Of a DNA stretch of 29,417 nt, positions 10,934 to 18,888 are shown in pieces. This stretch comes from a virus. Both the position numbers and the translations under genes were made by a program. How positions within the stretch are numbered: the first letter of the stretch is position 1; the number at the start of each line of letters is the position of its first letter. The stretch spans positions 1 through 29,417 of IMG/VR virus record IMGVR_UViG_3300043446_004814; one strand, 5' to 3'. Below the pieces are notes generated by a model, which was given only the letters and a program-made list of their open reading frames with translations, ran no database searches and had not been told where the DNA came from.

Positions 10934-13873
10934 TTAGGAGATTGTCAAAGTGCTGGTGGCTGAATCGTAGCTTCCGGTGCGGCCGGGTGCTCCGGCGAGG
11001 GTGACGCTGGCGTAGGTCTGCGTGGTAGAGCCAGGGAAGAAGCGGAAGGTCATGCCGACCGTGGGCGCGGTGTTGAAGCTCACGCCGAGCGTGGTGGGGC
11101 CGAAGGTGGCGGTGGCGGTGCTGGCTCCGTTGGTTTTGGAAACGGTGATGGCGCCTGCCGAGATCGAGGTCGAGCCGGTGTAGGCGTGGGCGGCGCTGCC
11201 GAGTGCGAGGGTGCCTGCGCCTTGCTTGGTGAGCCCGCCGCCGCCGGTGCCGTCGGCGAGCGTGGCGGCGACTGTGAGCGCGCCAGCGACATTGAAAATG
11301 GCACCGCCGGATTTGACCGAGAGCGTGATCGTGGCGGGGATCGAAAGGGTGTTGAGGCTTTGAAAGGTGCCGCCATTGAAGTTGATCGTGGCGGGCTGGG
11401 CGGTGGTGATGTGGGTGATGCCTGTCGTGGTGAGGGTGCCGCCGTTGAGGTTGATGACGGTGGAGACTCCTGCCGAACTGCCGCGATTGATGAATAGTGA
11501 TCCGGAGTTGATGGTCCCCGTGCCGGAGACGGTTAAAACTCCCGCGCCTGTGCCGCCGCCGCACTCGATGCCGATCGTGGTGATGGTGCCGCCGGAGACA
11601 TTGACAAGGCAATTCGCTCCGGCCAGCCAGGTGCCGCCATTTGTGTTCACGGTGCCGCCGGAGATATTCAGTGTGCCGCTGCCGCCGTTATTGTCGCCGA
11701 GCATCATTCCGCTTCCGAGCGAGACGACTGCCGTGCCGCTGATATTAACCGTGCCTGTGTTGCCTCCGGTGGCTGCTATCTGGAATCCGCGGACACTCCC
11801 GGCGGTGTAGGATTGGGTGAAATTTCCCGAGATATTTAAGACGGGATTTGCCGCGCCGTTGATGGATACGGCGTTGTTGGCGGTGAATGTGCCGGGGATC
11901 GTTAGCTCGCCTGCGGCAACGGTGGTGGCTCCGCCGTAGGCGTTGCCAGATCCGGAGAGGGTGAGCGTGCCGGTGCCGGATTTCACGAGGCCGCCGGTGT
12001 TGGTGGATGCGAGCGAGCCGAAGCTGATTGATTCGCCATTGGAATCGATGCGGATCGCCGATGTGGAGTTTTTGATTTGAGAGGAAATGTCGATGGTGAT
12101 GCCGGTGGCATATTGGAGCGTTCCGCCGGTGAAAACGAGCGTGCTGGTGCCGATGGCGCTGGCATGGCCTAGCTGGAGCGTGCCGCCATTGAGCGTGGTG
12201 GTGCCTGAGTAGGTATTCACCCCAGTGAGGGCGAGCGTGCCGTTGCCTTGCTTGGTGAGGCTGCCGGTGCCGGTGATGAGGTTGGCAAAAGTGATATTGT
12301 CGGCGCGGTTGAAAAGGAGCGTCGCGGCGTTGGCGATCGCGCCGAGGATGCTGCCGTTGATTTGCAGGGTGCCTGCGTTGATCGTGGTGCCGCCGCTGTA
12401 GGTGTTCGCTCCAGAGAGAATGAGGATGCCGCTGCCGGTCTTGGTGAGTGCGCCGGTGCCGGTGATCGCTTGTGGGATCGTGAGGTTGCCCGAGGCGGCG
12501 TTGATCGTGCCGCCCGCATCTTGAATCAAAACGACAAGCTGGGAAATCAGTGCAAATGTCGCGTTGTTTTGAAATGTGCCGCCATTGAAAATGAGCGCGT
12601 GTGAGCCCGCGCTGTATAATGAGCCAGAGCAGATGAGCGTGCCGCCTGCGCTGCCGTTGCCGAGGGTGATCGTGGTGCTGGCGCCCGCGCCACCCTGGCC
12701 GAAAACGATCGAACCGGTGGTCATGGTGCCGGTGCCGTAGATATTGAGGAGGCTAGTGGAGTTTGGCACACCTGCCGTGGAGCCGCCGCCGATGTAGAAA
12801 GTGTTCCCGCCGGTGGTGAGTGAGCCACTGGCGATGTTGGCAACCGAGGTCGGCCCAGCGAACCAGAGTTGGCCGACGGTATTGAGCGAGCCGCCGAGGA
12901 TGTTGAGCGTGGAGGTGCCGACTCCGTTGTCGCCGAGCATCATTCCCGCGCCGAGCGTGGCGGTGCCGTAGACATTCAGAACGGAGTTGTAGTTGAGGGA
13001 CTGAGCGAGCTGGAATGAGCGCACCGAGCTGCCAGGGTTGCTCTGCGCAAATGTGCCGATGAGGTTGGTCGTGCCATTGCGGAGTTGCACCACCACCGAG
13101 GCCGTGCCAGCGAGGCTTTGGGTGCCGGTGCCGGTTTTGAAAAGGGTGTTCGTGCCGGTGATCGCTCCGGAGAAGCTGGCCGTGCCGGAGTTGTCGGCGA
13201 GCTCGAGAAAAAATGTGCCGAGGGCCAGCGTGCCCGCGCCGGAGATATTGAGCACGGCCTCGTTCCCGCCGAGTTGGAAGGTCGCGCCCGCATCGACGAC
13301 CAGCTCCGAGGAGTTGCTGATGCGATCAGCGGTGCTGGTGGTGAGCGTGCCTTCGCGCACGCGGGTCGTGCCGGTGTAGGTATTCGCTCCCGAGAGGGTG
13401 AGCGTGCCCGTGCCGACTTTTAAAAGGCAGAGCGCGCCTTGCGAGGTATTGCCGCGCGCGATCGCGTAGGTGCGCGCGCCGCTGGTGGTATCGAAGCCGA
13501 TGAATGCACCGGCCGCGAAATTTGTCGTGGCAAGCATGGCGGTGATCTCGGCGTCCGTTATCGCATTGTAAACCGCGAGGGCCGCGCCGGAGGCCACGGA
13601 GAAGCGGCCATTGGTGGCATTGCCGGGGAGCGCAGCGAGCGTTTCGATCGTGAGCACGCCATCGCCCACGGTGGTGTTGCCAGTGTAGGTGTTCGCGGTC
13701 GAGAGCCGCAAAATGCCCGCGCCGGTTTTGACTATGTTTATCGCGCCGCTGAGGGCCGAGGTGATCGCGGCCTCGGTGAAGACATAGAATGACCGGATCG
13801 AGGCCGTGGCGCTGGCGATAGCACGCACCACGCTGGTGCCGATCCTCGCTGCGCTGGAGTCCGGTAAAATCAT
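10934..13873 (-). CDS. Putative tailspike/receptor-binding protein made of autotransporter-associated beta-strand repeats
   Basis: The 979-residue protein starts at the ATG at 13873 (ATGA overlap with the upstream adaptor gene); the frame beyond it is spurious. At least six units match the autotransporter-associated beta-strand repeat (G-G-L-L-G-NTY-G-TT---GTL): about residues 48-76, 151-178, 477-505, 538-566, 628-657 and 880-909. A second, longer duplication of about 130 residues links 275-405 and 684-815, each with GMMLGDN. The predicted fold is a long right-handed beta-helix. There is no signal peptide, beta-barrel or PEP-CTERM anchor as in cellular relatives. It closes the fibre cluster and precedes lysis, so I infer a virion spike that contacts the host surface. 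Confidence 0.78.
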   Translation of the reverse strand: MILPDSSAARIGTSVVRAIASATASIRSFYVFTEAAITSALSGAINIVKTGAGILRLSTANTYTGNTTVGDGVLTIETLAALPGNATNGRFSVASGAALAVYNAITDAEITAMLATTNFAAGAFIGFDTTSGARTYAIARGNTSQGALCLLKVGTGTLTLSGANTYTGTTRVREGTLTTSTADRISNSSELVVDAGATFQLGGNEAVLNISGAGTLALGTFFLELADNSGTASFSGAITGTNTLFKTGTGTQSLAGTASVVVQLRNGTTNLIGTFAQSNPGSSVRSFQLAQSLNYNSVLNVYGTATLGAGMMLGDNGVGTSTLNILGGSLNTVGQLWFAGPTSVANIASGSLTTGGNTFYIGGGSTAGVPNSTSLLNIYGTGTMTTGSIVFGQGGAGASTTITLGNGSAGGTLICSGSLYSAGSHALIFNGGTFQNNATFALISQLVVLIQDAGGTINAASGNLTIPQAITGTGALTKTGSGILILSGANTYSGGTTINAGTLQINGSILGAIANAATLLFNRADNITFANLITGTGSLTKQGNGTLALTGVNTYSGTTTLNGGTLQLGHASAIGTSTLVFTGGTLQYATGITIDISSQIKNSTSAIRIDSNGESISFGSLASTNTGGLVKSGTGTLTLSGSGNAYGGATTVAAGELTIPGTFTANNAVSINGAANPVLNISGNFTQSYTAGSVRGFQIAATGGNTGTVNISGTAVVSLGSGMMLGDNNGGSGTLNISGGTVNTNGGTWLAGANCLVNVSGGTITTIGIECGGGTGAGVLTVSGTGTINSGSLFINRGSSAGVSTVINLNGGTLTTTGITHITTAQPATINFNGGTFQSLNTLSIPATITLSVKSGGAIFNVAGALTVAATLADGTGGGGLTKQGAGTLALGSAAHAYTGSTSISAGAITVSKTNGASTATATFGPTTLGVSFNTAPTVGMTFRFFPGSTTQTYASVTLAGAPGRTGSYDSATSTLTIS

Positions 13874-14214
13874 CCGACGATGATGTAGAGAGTAGTCGCC
13901 GATGGCGTGCCGATGGCGTTGTAGCCTGCCTGCGTGATCTGCACGACATTCGAGAGCGCGGTCGCGCCCGTGAGCCCGCTGGTGCTCGAGGCCACGGCTC
14001 CGATCGCGGCGGGCGTAAGGACATCCGCGCCGCCAGCGGCGTGCGTGCTCGCGTGCGGCGAGGAGGCGAGGGAGGGTTTGCTGGTGATATCCTGCCACGA
14101 GACGGCCCGCGCCTGCGCGCCGACGACGACCCAGGCGCTTCCGGTGTAGCGCCAGGTCTTGTCGCCGCTTGTGAAAAGATCGTTGGCGCTCGGGCTGTCG
14201 GGGAAGTCGATCAT
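13870..14214 (-). CDS. Tail fibre adaptor-like protein, 114 aa
   Basis: The first 30 residues, MIDFPDSPSANDLFTSGDKTWRYTG, match the FPDSPS-G--FT--G-TWRYTGSAWV module common at attachment ends of phage fibre and collar proteins. The rest is Ala/Thr/Ser-rich (ASTHAAGGADVLTPAAIGAVASSTS), with a THAAGGAD motif seen in fibre shafts. It is coupled by ATGA to the beta-rich gene upstream and to the large beta-repeat gene downstream. It may link the spike to the tail, or form the N-terminal attachment subunit of that spike. Not an enzyme as far as can be seen. Confidence 0.7.
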   Translation of the reverse strand: MIDFPDSPSANDLFTSGDKTWRYTGSAWVVVGAQARAVSWQDITSKPSLASSPHASTHAAGGADVLTPAAIGAVASSTSGLTGATALSNVVQITQAGYNAIGTPSATTLYIIVG

Positions 14215-15317
14215 GGTGTCGAGAGGGCGGCTGCAAGTTGCTCGCCCACGATCTCAGCAGTGGCGCAATTTTTTACCCGCTCGCCGATCGATCCGGAGGT
14301 GGTGAGCGAGCTGGTGAGTGCGTCCCACACGGCTGAGGCCACGGCCGCGCCGGTGAGGAGTGCCGTGCCGGTGGTGCTTCCGACGGGAACGCCGAGGGCC
14401 ACTGATCCGGCGGCTGGGACTGCACAAGTGCCGACCATGCCGCCGCCGTAGCTGATGCCGCTGCGGACATCGGTTGTCGCTGGGCCAAGGCCGGTGTTGT
14501 CAGCGGTGAACATATCGACATAAGTTCCCGCGCCAGAAAGCGCGTAGCGGGTTTTTGCGGCGAGGGGCGTAGTGTCCAGCGTGAACTTTTGAGCGTAGAT
14601 TGGAACAATACCAGTTGATGAGTGAATGAATGAGCCGCTGAGCCGGTTGGTCGCGCCTGCATTGGATGAGGTGAAGGCAGGCACTGCCCCGGCGGTGATC
14701 GTTCCGAGGATTGTGACGGTTCCGGTGGAGGCATTATTGACTCCTGCCGCTGCGCTTCCGGAGGTGACATTGCCAGAAATTGTTACTGCTCCAGTGGAGT
14801 TGTTGTTTACTCCAAAATTCCCCGATCCAGACCCGCCAGTAATAGTGCCAGAAACGGTGATATTTATGCTTCCAGTTCCACTATTTTGCACGCCTTGGTT
14901 GCCGGCATTTGACACACTGTTTGAGATATTTACGCTAGTCAATGTCAATGCGCCTGTTGAAGAGTTGTTTACCACAATAATCGACCCCGCGCCTCCCAAA
15001 TTCGAAACATTTCCAACAATGGCTGCGGAATTTGCACCGGTAAGAGACACGCAGGAACCACCTGCCCCGCCTATTACATTTGCGGTAAGCGTGACGCCGT
15101 TGGATAAAACAAACCCACCGCCTGATGCACCCCCGTAAATTGTGCCGTTGGTCACATTGTCGCAAGTTGCGTTTGCGGTGATTGTGACCGTGCGGTTGTT
15201 GGCAATAGCATTGTCGCCAGCGATGGGCACGGATGCGCCGGGGGAACCGGCGGCGGTCGTTGACCATGTGGCGGTGTCGTTAAAGTTGCCAGAGGCAACG
15301 GCGAAGCGATTTGCCAT
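14211..15317 (-). CDS. Beta-rich tail fibre or decoration protein, 368 aa
   Basis: The N-terminus MANRFAVASGNFNDTATWSTTAAG resembles a module frequent in phage structural proteins. Residues about 50-210 consist of short Gly/Asn/Ser/Thr-rich repeats (SNGVTLTANVIGG, NNSSTGALTLTSVNIS, NSGTGSINITVSG, NNSTGAVTISG, NNASTGTVTILG), the pattern of a right-handed beta-helix with about 20-residue turns. The C-terminal third (about 240-368) is a different, Ala/Gly-rich domain (YALSGAGTYVDMFTADNTGLG, ...GAAVASAVWDALTSS). The DNA of the repeat part is more AT-rich than its neighbours. It is likely part of the host-recognition cluster. Confidence 0.7.
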   Translation of the reverse strand: MANRFAVASGNFNDTATWSTTAAGSPGASVPIAGDNAIANNRTVTITANATCDNVTNGTIYGGASGGGFVLSNGVTLTANVIGGAGGSCVSLTGANSAAIVGNVSNLGGAGSIIVVNNSSTGALTLTSVNISNSVSNAGNQGVQNSGTGSINITVSGTITGGSGSGNFGVNNNSTGAVTISGNVTSGSAAAGVNNASTGTVTILGTITAGAVPAFTSSNAGATNRLSGSFIHSSTGIVPIYAQKFTLDTTPLAAKTRYALSGAGTYVDMFTADNTGLGPATTDVRSGISYGGGMVGTCAVPAAGSVALGVPVGSTTGTALLTGAAVASAVWDALTSSLTTSGSIGERVKNCATAEIVGEQLAAALSTP

Positions 15318-15320
15318 GGC

Positions 15321-15602
15321 TCAAAGTCCTTTCTCGTTGATGTAGGCTTGGAGAGCCGATTGGATCGCGCCCACGGCTTGCTGGGTGGCTTCGTCGCTGC
15401 CAGCGATGGAGCCGAGGGCGATGCCTTTAGCCGCTTCATCGGCGGTGACAACTTCGCCGTTTTCAATGCGGGTGGGCACGAGGCGCATGGCGACATTGGC
15501 GTCGGGGCTGCCGTCGGCGTTGTATTTGCCGGTGATGGCGAGGTTGAGCGAGTAACGGTCGAATGTCTGGCCGTCGATGGTGATGGGATTAGATGCGGTC
15601 AT
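15321..15602 (-). CDS. Hypothetical tail-associated protein, 93 aa
   Basis: From the ATG at 15602 the protein reads MTASNPITIDGQTFDRYSLNL, then AITGKYNADGSPDANVAMRL and an Ala-rich helical C-terminus (AAKGIALGSIAGSDEATQQAVGAIQSAL). Short proteins of this form (strand-rich start, ITGKYNADG, RL-P-R---G) occur next to fibre genes in several phages I recall; function unknown. Start and upstream stop overlap as ATGA. The longer frame to 16004 covers the neighbouring fibre gene and is spurious. Confidence 0.6.
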   Translation of the reverse strand: MTASNPITIDGQTFDRYSLNLAITGKYNADGSPDANVAMRLVPTRIENGEVVTADEAAKGIALGSIAGSDEATQQAVGAIQSALQAYINEKGL

Positions 15603-16087
15603 GTGTAGCTTAGGTTTGATCTGTTCGACCACGCGCCGGTGGCGGTGGTTTTTGTGGTGGTTCCTGCCGAGCTGATTTGCAGGCGGGTGATTGTCCAGGT
15701 GGTGGCGGCTTCGGCGGTGCCGTCGGCGGCGGTGCCGGTGTAGCTGTAGGGCGCGGCGTAAGCGTGGCGAACCTCGTAGCTTTGCGCGCCGCTCAGGCCG
15801 AACTCGACCCATTGGAAGTCGTAGTAAACAAAGGCGCGGAGGGTGCTCTCTTCGATCCAGAGCGTGCCGGAGGATGGCGAGGCGGGAGGGTTTGCCGAAA
15901 TGCTGGCGACGGCCGCGCCGCCTCCGCCGCCTGAGGTGAAAGTGACGATGGTGTTGTTGCCAGGGTGCCGCCCGTAGATTTTGGCGTCGGCGTAGTTCAG
16001 GCAAATCTCGCCTGGCTGGAGGTCCGAGGTGGTCGGAACTTTGGAAGCAATCGTGCTCTTTTTTGGAATGAAAACTGGAGATGCCAT
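15599..16087 (-). CDS. Tail fibre protein with shared C-terminal module, 162 aa
   Basis: The N-terminus carries the fibre attachment motif TTSDLQPGEICLNYADAKIYGR (P--L--GEI-LN-AD-KIY), as in many phage fibre subunits. A Gly-rich hinge (GGGGGAAVAS) and a middle strand-rich part (GTLWIEESTLRAFVYYDFQWVEFG) follow. The last about 50 residues (YTGTAADGTAEAATTWTITR ... GAWSNRSNLSYT) are clearly related to the C-terminus of the fibre encoded at 17758-18882, so the same module ends two proteins. The start lies just after a GC-rich hairpin and has the context CGATAAATG, as does the gene at 24947. Confidence 0.72.
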   Translation of the reverse strand: MASPVFIPKKSTIASKVPTTSDLQPGEICLNYADAKIYGRHPGNNTIVTFTSGGGGGAAVASISANPPASPSSGTLWIEESTLRAFVYYDFQWVEFGLSGAQSYEVRHAYAAPYSYTGTAADGTAEAATTWTITRLQISSAGTTTKTTATGAWSNRSNLSYT

Positions 16088-16101
16088 TTATCGAAATGGT
16101 G

Positions 16102-16126
16102 CCGCCGGGGGATCGAACCCCGGCGG
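16102..16126 (-). terminator. GC-rich hairpin after fibre gene (9-bp stem, no U-run)
   Basis: A perfect stem CCGCCGGGG/CCCCGGCGG closes the 7-nt loop (GATCGAA on plus) 17 bases after the stop of the fibre gene. No T-run follows on the minus strand, so it is more likely an RNA processing, stability or attenuation element than a full terminator. The strand outline GCCCGCCGGGGT...CCCCGGC recurs at 24974-25009. Confidence 0.6.
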
Positions 16127-16142
16127 GCTTGGTGGGTTGATT

Positions 16143-17006
16143 TTAGTAGCTGCCGCAGTCGATCGTCACATCGGAGATCGTGACGAAGGAGATCGCGCCG
16201 CCGGTGATCGAAACATTGTTCGCGTTCTGCGTGGCGATGCTGCCGAGGCCGAGATTGGTGCGGGCGACAGAAGCGTCGGCGAGGTCGGAGAGGTTCGAGG
16301 CTTTGACCAATTTCTCGCCCAGGCTGGTGCCGATGGTGGCGGCGAAGTTTGCGTCTCCACCGATTGCTTGTGACAGCTCTTGGAGCGTGTCCAATAATGC
16401 GGGCGCGCCGTTGACCAGGTCGGAGACCTTGGTATCGACATAGCCTTTGTTCGCCGCATCGCTCGAGCTAGTCGGATCGGCGAGGGAGACGATTTTGTTG
16501 GAGTTCAGCGAGACATTCGCAGTCGGCGCGGCCATCTGGTCGAGGCGGCTTGTGCGGACTTGGGTATCGAAGTCGCTGATCTTGGAGGCCGTGAGAGTCG
16601 GGATGTCGGCCGCGTCGAGGCTTGCGCCGGAAGTCGCCAAACCTTTTGCGTTCACGGTGAGCTTTGTGAAAGTTCCCGCTGTGATTCCAGAATTCGCCAG
16701 CGTGACGGCGATGTCGGCATTCGCGCTGCCATCGAAGCTGGTGGAGCCGGTGGCGTCCGCGCTCAGCGAGATCGTGCGAGCGGTCTGGAGCTTGGTCGCT
16801 GTCGCGGCATTGCCCGAAGAGGAAGCGGAGTCCGCGTAGGCTTTGGTGGCGAAGATGCCTTCACCGCCAATCGCGAGCGCGGTGCCGTCGGCCTGGCCGA
16901 CATAGAGGTTTTTGTTTGAGAGGTCGATTGCCAGCTCACCTGCGAGGAGAGCGTTATTTGCTGGGGCATTACTGCCCCGCTTGATTTGGAGTTTTGGTGC
17001 GGCCAT
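16143..17006 (-). CDS. Tail fibre protein, 287 aa
   Basis: The protein begins MAAPKLQIKRGSNAPANNALLAGELAIDLSN, the classic fibre start (KRG---P----L--GELAID---KLYVG) seen in T4 gp36-like and related fibres. The shaft is Ala/Thr/Ser-rich (SSGNAATATKLQTARTISLSADATGSTSFDGSANADIAVTLAN) and includes AANKGYVDTKV, a frequent fibre motif; a helix-like region (LLDTLQELSQAIGGDANFAATI) follows. It would trimerise into a fibre. It is preceded by a CA-rich leader with no Shine-Dalgarno and followed by a GC hairpin, an arrangement shared with the major capsid and major tail genes, which suggests strong expression. Confidence 0.85.
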   Translation of the reverse strand: MAAPKLQIKRGSNAPANNALLAGELAIDLSNKNLYVGQADGTALAIGGEGIFATKAYADSASSSGNAATATKLQTARTISLSADATGSTSFDGSANADIAVTLANSGITAGTFTKLTVNAKGLATSGASLDAADIPTLTASKISDFDTQVRTSRLDQMAAPTANVSLNSNKIVSLADPTSSSDAANKGYVDTKVSDLVNGAPALLDTLQELSQAIGGDANFAATIGTSLGEKLVKASNLSDLADASVARTNLGLGSIATQNANNVSITGGAISFVTISDVTIDCGSY

Positions 17007-17021
17007 TTGGTTTTTTTAGGT

Positions 17022-17034
17022 TGGTGGTTGGGTT
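17022..17034 (-). promoter_or_regulatory. CA-rich leader motif AACCCAACCACCA (fibre gene)
   Basis: AACCCAACCACCA stands 15 bases upstream of the fibre ATG at 17006, in a leader of almost only A and C on the minus strand with no Shine-Dalgarno sequence. The identical 13-mer precedes the major capsid and the major tail genes. Confidence 0.55.
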
Positions 17035-17050
17035 TGGTTGTGGGTGAGTG

Positions 17051-17704
17051 TCAAAAGGTGCCCGCGTCCACGGTGCCGGGGGCTTGTGCGTAAGCGGTGC
17101 CGGTCCAGCGCCAGAGGGTTCCGTCGTCGGCGGCGAGATAGAGGCGGTTCAACCGGCCGGAGACCGGGAAAGCCGTGGCGGTGCTGTATTGATAAACGAT
17201 CTGCGCGGCCTCGATGGCCTGAGCCGTGCGGAGCGGAGTCATCCACGCGGAGTTGTTTGTGCCTGCCTCAGCTTCGGCTTGGGTGGCCTTGCCATCGGGC
17301 ATTGCCTGCGGCGTGCCCTCGGTGCCAAGGATCACAGAGTTTTGGACTTCGGCTTTGAGCGTGGCAGTGCGGGTCACCTCGCCGGGCACGGTCCAGCGGA
17401 TCTCGATGAGCGCGGGGAGGGAGGCTTTGCCGGTCGAAAAAGATGCCTCCAGGGGGACGGTGTTTAGGTTTAGGGTGGGTGGTTCCCCGGAGGCAAGAGC
17501 GAGAAAATTAGCGTCGTTGAAAGCGAGCTTAAGCGCGCAGGTGATTGCGGTGCCTGCGGGCGTGGCCACGGCTTTGCCGTTTTCGCAAAACACATATTCC
17601 AGCGGAATGAGGTCGCGGCGCTTGAGGACGAGGCGGTCGAGCGCGACATTGCTCGCAGCGGACTTAATGAGTTCCCGCTTTTTTGTGTCGATGAAAAGTT
17701 TCAT
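17051..17704 (-). CDS. Tail fibre protein A, paralogue of the next gene, 217 aa
   Basis: The N-terminal about 160 residues (MKLFIDTKKRELIKSAASNV, LDRLVLKRRD, AVATPAGTAITCALKLAF, NSVILGTEG, NSAWMTPLRTAQAIEA) align along their length with those of the upstream gene at 17758-18882, so the pair arose by duplication. After the TPLRTAQA hinge the two diverge: this one ends with PVSGRLNRLYLAADDGTLWRWTGTAYAQAPG, the short terminal domain typical of fibre or adaptor tips. The shared N-terminal domain probably docks to the baseplate; the different ends would contact different partners. A 23-bp identical DNA block lies at the hinge. Confidence 0.75.
   Translation of the reverse strand: MKLFIDTKKRELIKSAASNVALDRLVLKRRDLIPLEYVFCENGKAVATPAGTAITCALKLAFNDANFLALASGEPPTLNLNTVPLEASFSTGKASLPALIEIRWTVPGEVTRTATLKAEVQNSVILGTEGTPQAMPDGKATQAEAEAGTNNSAWMTPLRTAQAIEAAQIVYQYSTATAFPVSGRLNRLYLAADDGTLWRWTGTAYAQAPGTVDAGTF
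17223..17245 (+). repeat. 23-bp direct repeat at the fibre hinge, copy 1
   Basis: The block from GCCGTGCGGAGCG to ATCCA at 17223-17245 is identical to 18404-18426. On the minus strand it encodes the MTPLRTAQ hinge in both fibre paralogues, the point where their C-termini diverge, so it could serve as a recombination site for exchange of fibre tips. Confidence 0.7.
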
Positions 17705-17757
17705 GCCGCTGCGACTCGCGGCGTGTCAAAAAGCCCTCCGAGCTTTTCCAGATGCGG

Positions 17758-18882
17758 CTAGGCGTAGACCAGCGAGGCGCGCTGATCCCAAGCCCCAGAA
17801 GCAGTGCCAGAGCTGGTCACCGAGCCTGCGGAATTTGTCACCGTGCGGCGGATCGTCCACCCGGAGGCGGACTCGGCAGTCGCAGGGGCGGCGCGGCCGG
17901 TATAGATCGTGCCGCCGGAAACTGCGCTTTTGGCAATGAAGGCGGACATTTTTGCGGCGAGCGCATCGGCGAGGCCGGTGATCTCGCTGATCGCGTGGGT
18001 GTGGCCGGGCTGGCTGGCGGTATCGGCTTTGGCTCCCTGCGCGGCGGTGGCGTAGTTGCCGAGTGGTTGCTTCGTGGCGAGCGCGGAGTCCAGGCCAGTG
18101 ATCTCGCTGGTGGCGTGCGTGTGGGAATCGGGCGGGAATGTCGCGGGCTTGCCGGTGAGAGTGCCCCAAGCGGCGGGCGGCGAGACGGCGCTCACGGCGG
18201 CGGCAAAATCCGAAACCTCGGCGGCCGTGTGCGTGTGGGTGGCTGCCGCGTAAGAGCCAGAGTCTTGTTTGCCATCAAGCGCGGCTTGCAGGCCGAGGAT
18301 TTGGCTCGTGGTGTGGGTGTGGCTCGCGGGCGGAAACTCGGAAGGCTTGCCGGGGAGGCTCGCCCAAGTCACCGAAGCGCTGCCGAGCGCGGCGATCGCC
18401 TGCGCCGTGCGGAGCGGAGTCATCCAAGTTTCGTTGGAAGTGCCAGCGGTCGCCTCGGCGGCGGTGGCTTTGAGGCTCGGCACCGAGGAGGGCAGGCCCT
18501 CATCGCCGAGGATCACGGAGTTCTCAATATCTACGCAAAGCGTGGAGGTGCGGGTCTCTTCACCTGGGCGGGAGGTCTTGACCTCTAGGAAAGCGGAGAC
18601 CGATGCGGGATCATCGGCAAAAAGCGCCTCGAGGTCGGTCGTGTAGAGATCCAGCAAGCCGGTTAAGTCGGAGAGCGCGAGGAAGGCGGTGTCGGAGAAT
18701 GCGGTCTTGAGGCCGGTGGAAAAGCTCGTGCCGGTGGGCGTGGCGACGATGGCGGATTTTTCGACAAAGACGATCTCGACATCTACCTTGTCGCGGCGCT
18801 TAAGGAAAAGCCGCTCGAGCGGAATACTGGATGCCGGACCGCGCACGAAACGGCGGGTCGCGATGTCGATGTAAAACTTCAT
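17758..18882 (-). CDS. Tail fibre protein B with four HTH metal-binding repeats, 374 aa
   Basis: The protein has the same N-terminal domain as its paralogue (MKFYIDIATRRFVRGPASSI, FLKRRDKVDVEIVFVE, NSVILGDEG, WMTPLRTAQA at about 153-161). After the hinge come four shaft repeats of about 28-40 residues with the core HTH (188-190, 216-218, 254-256, 294-296), e.g. LTGKPATFPPDSHTHATSEI. HxH repeats bind iron in trimeric fibres such as T4 gp37, so metal-stiffened shafts are likely. The C-terminal about 50 residues (IYTGRAAPATAESASGWTIR...GAWDQRASLVYA) match the end of the protein at 15599-16087. Inferred role: host-contacting fibre. Confidence 0.82.
   Translation of the reverse strand: MKFYIDIATRRFVRGPASSIPLERLFLKRRDKVDVEIVFVEKSAIVATPTGTSFSTGLKTAFSDTAFLALSDLTGLLDLYTTDLEALFADDPASVSAFLEVKTSRPGEETRTSTLCVDIENSVILGDEGLPSSVPSLKATAAEATAGTSNETWMTPLRTAQAIAALGSASVTWASLPGKPSEFPPASHTHTTSQILGLQAALDGKQDSGSYAAATHTHTAAEVSDFAAAVSAVSPPAAWGTLTGKPATFPPDSHTHATSEITGLDSALATKQPLGNYATAAQGAKADTASQPGHTHAISEITGLADALAAKMSAFIAKSAVSGGTIYTGRAAPATAESASGWTIRRTVTNSAGSVTSSGTASGAWDQRASLVYA
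18404..18426 (+). repeat. 23-bp direct repeat at the fibre hinge, copy 2
   Basis: This is the second exact copy of the 17223-17245 block, in the same orientation, 1181 bp away. Recombination between the two would fuse the N-terminal domain of one paralogue to the C-terminus of the other and delete the segment between. Confidence 0.7.
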
Positions 18883-18888
18883 TGCGCG

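Noticed and set aside
10926-11612. His/Arg-rich frame extending the 60-residue membrane protein upstream
   Set aside because: It is antisense-like sequence inside the beta-repeat gene in another frame; the ATG at 10925 gives a coherent membrane protein.
13874-14236. 121-residue N-terminal extension of the beta-repeat protein
   Set aside because: It is an Arg/His-rich out-of-frame reading of the adaptor gene; the ATG at 13873 with ATGA overlap is the natural start.
16101-16127. Possible tRNA (GGGGGATCGAACCCCGG looks like a T-arm)
   Set aside because: No anticodon arm, D-arm or acceptor stem fits around it; it is a simple hairpin after the fibre gene.
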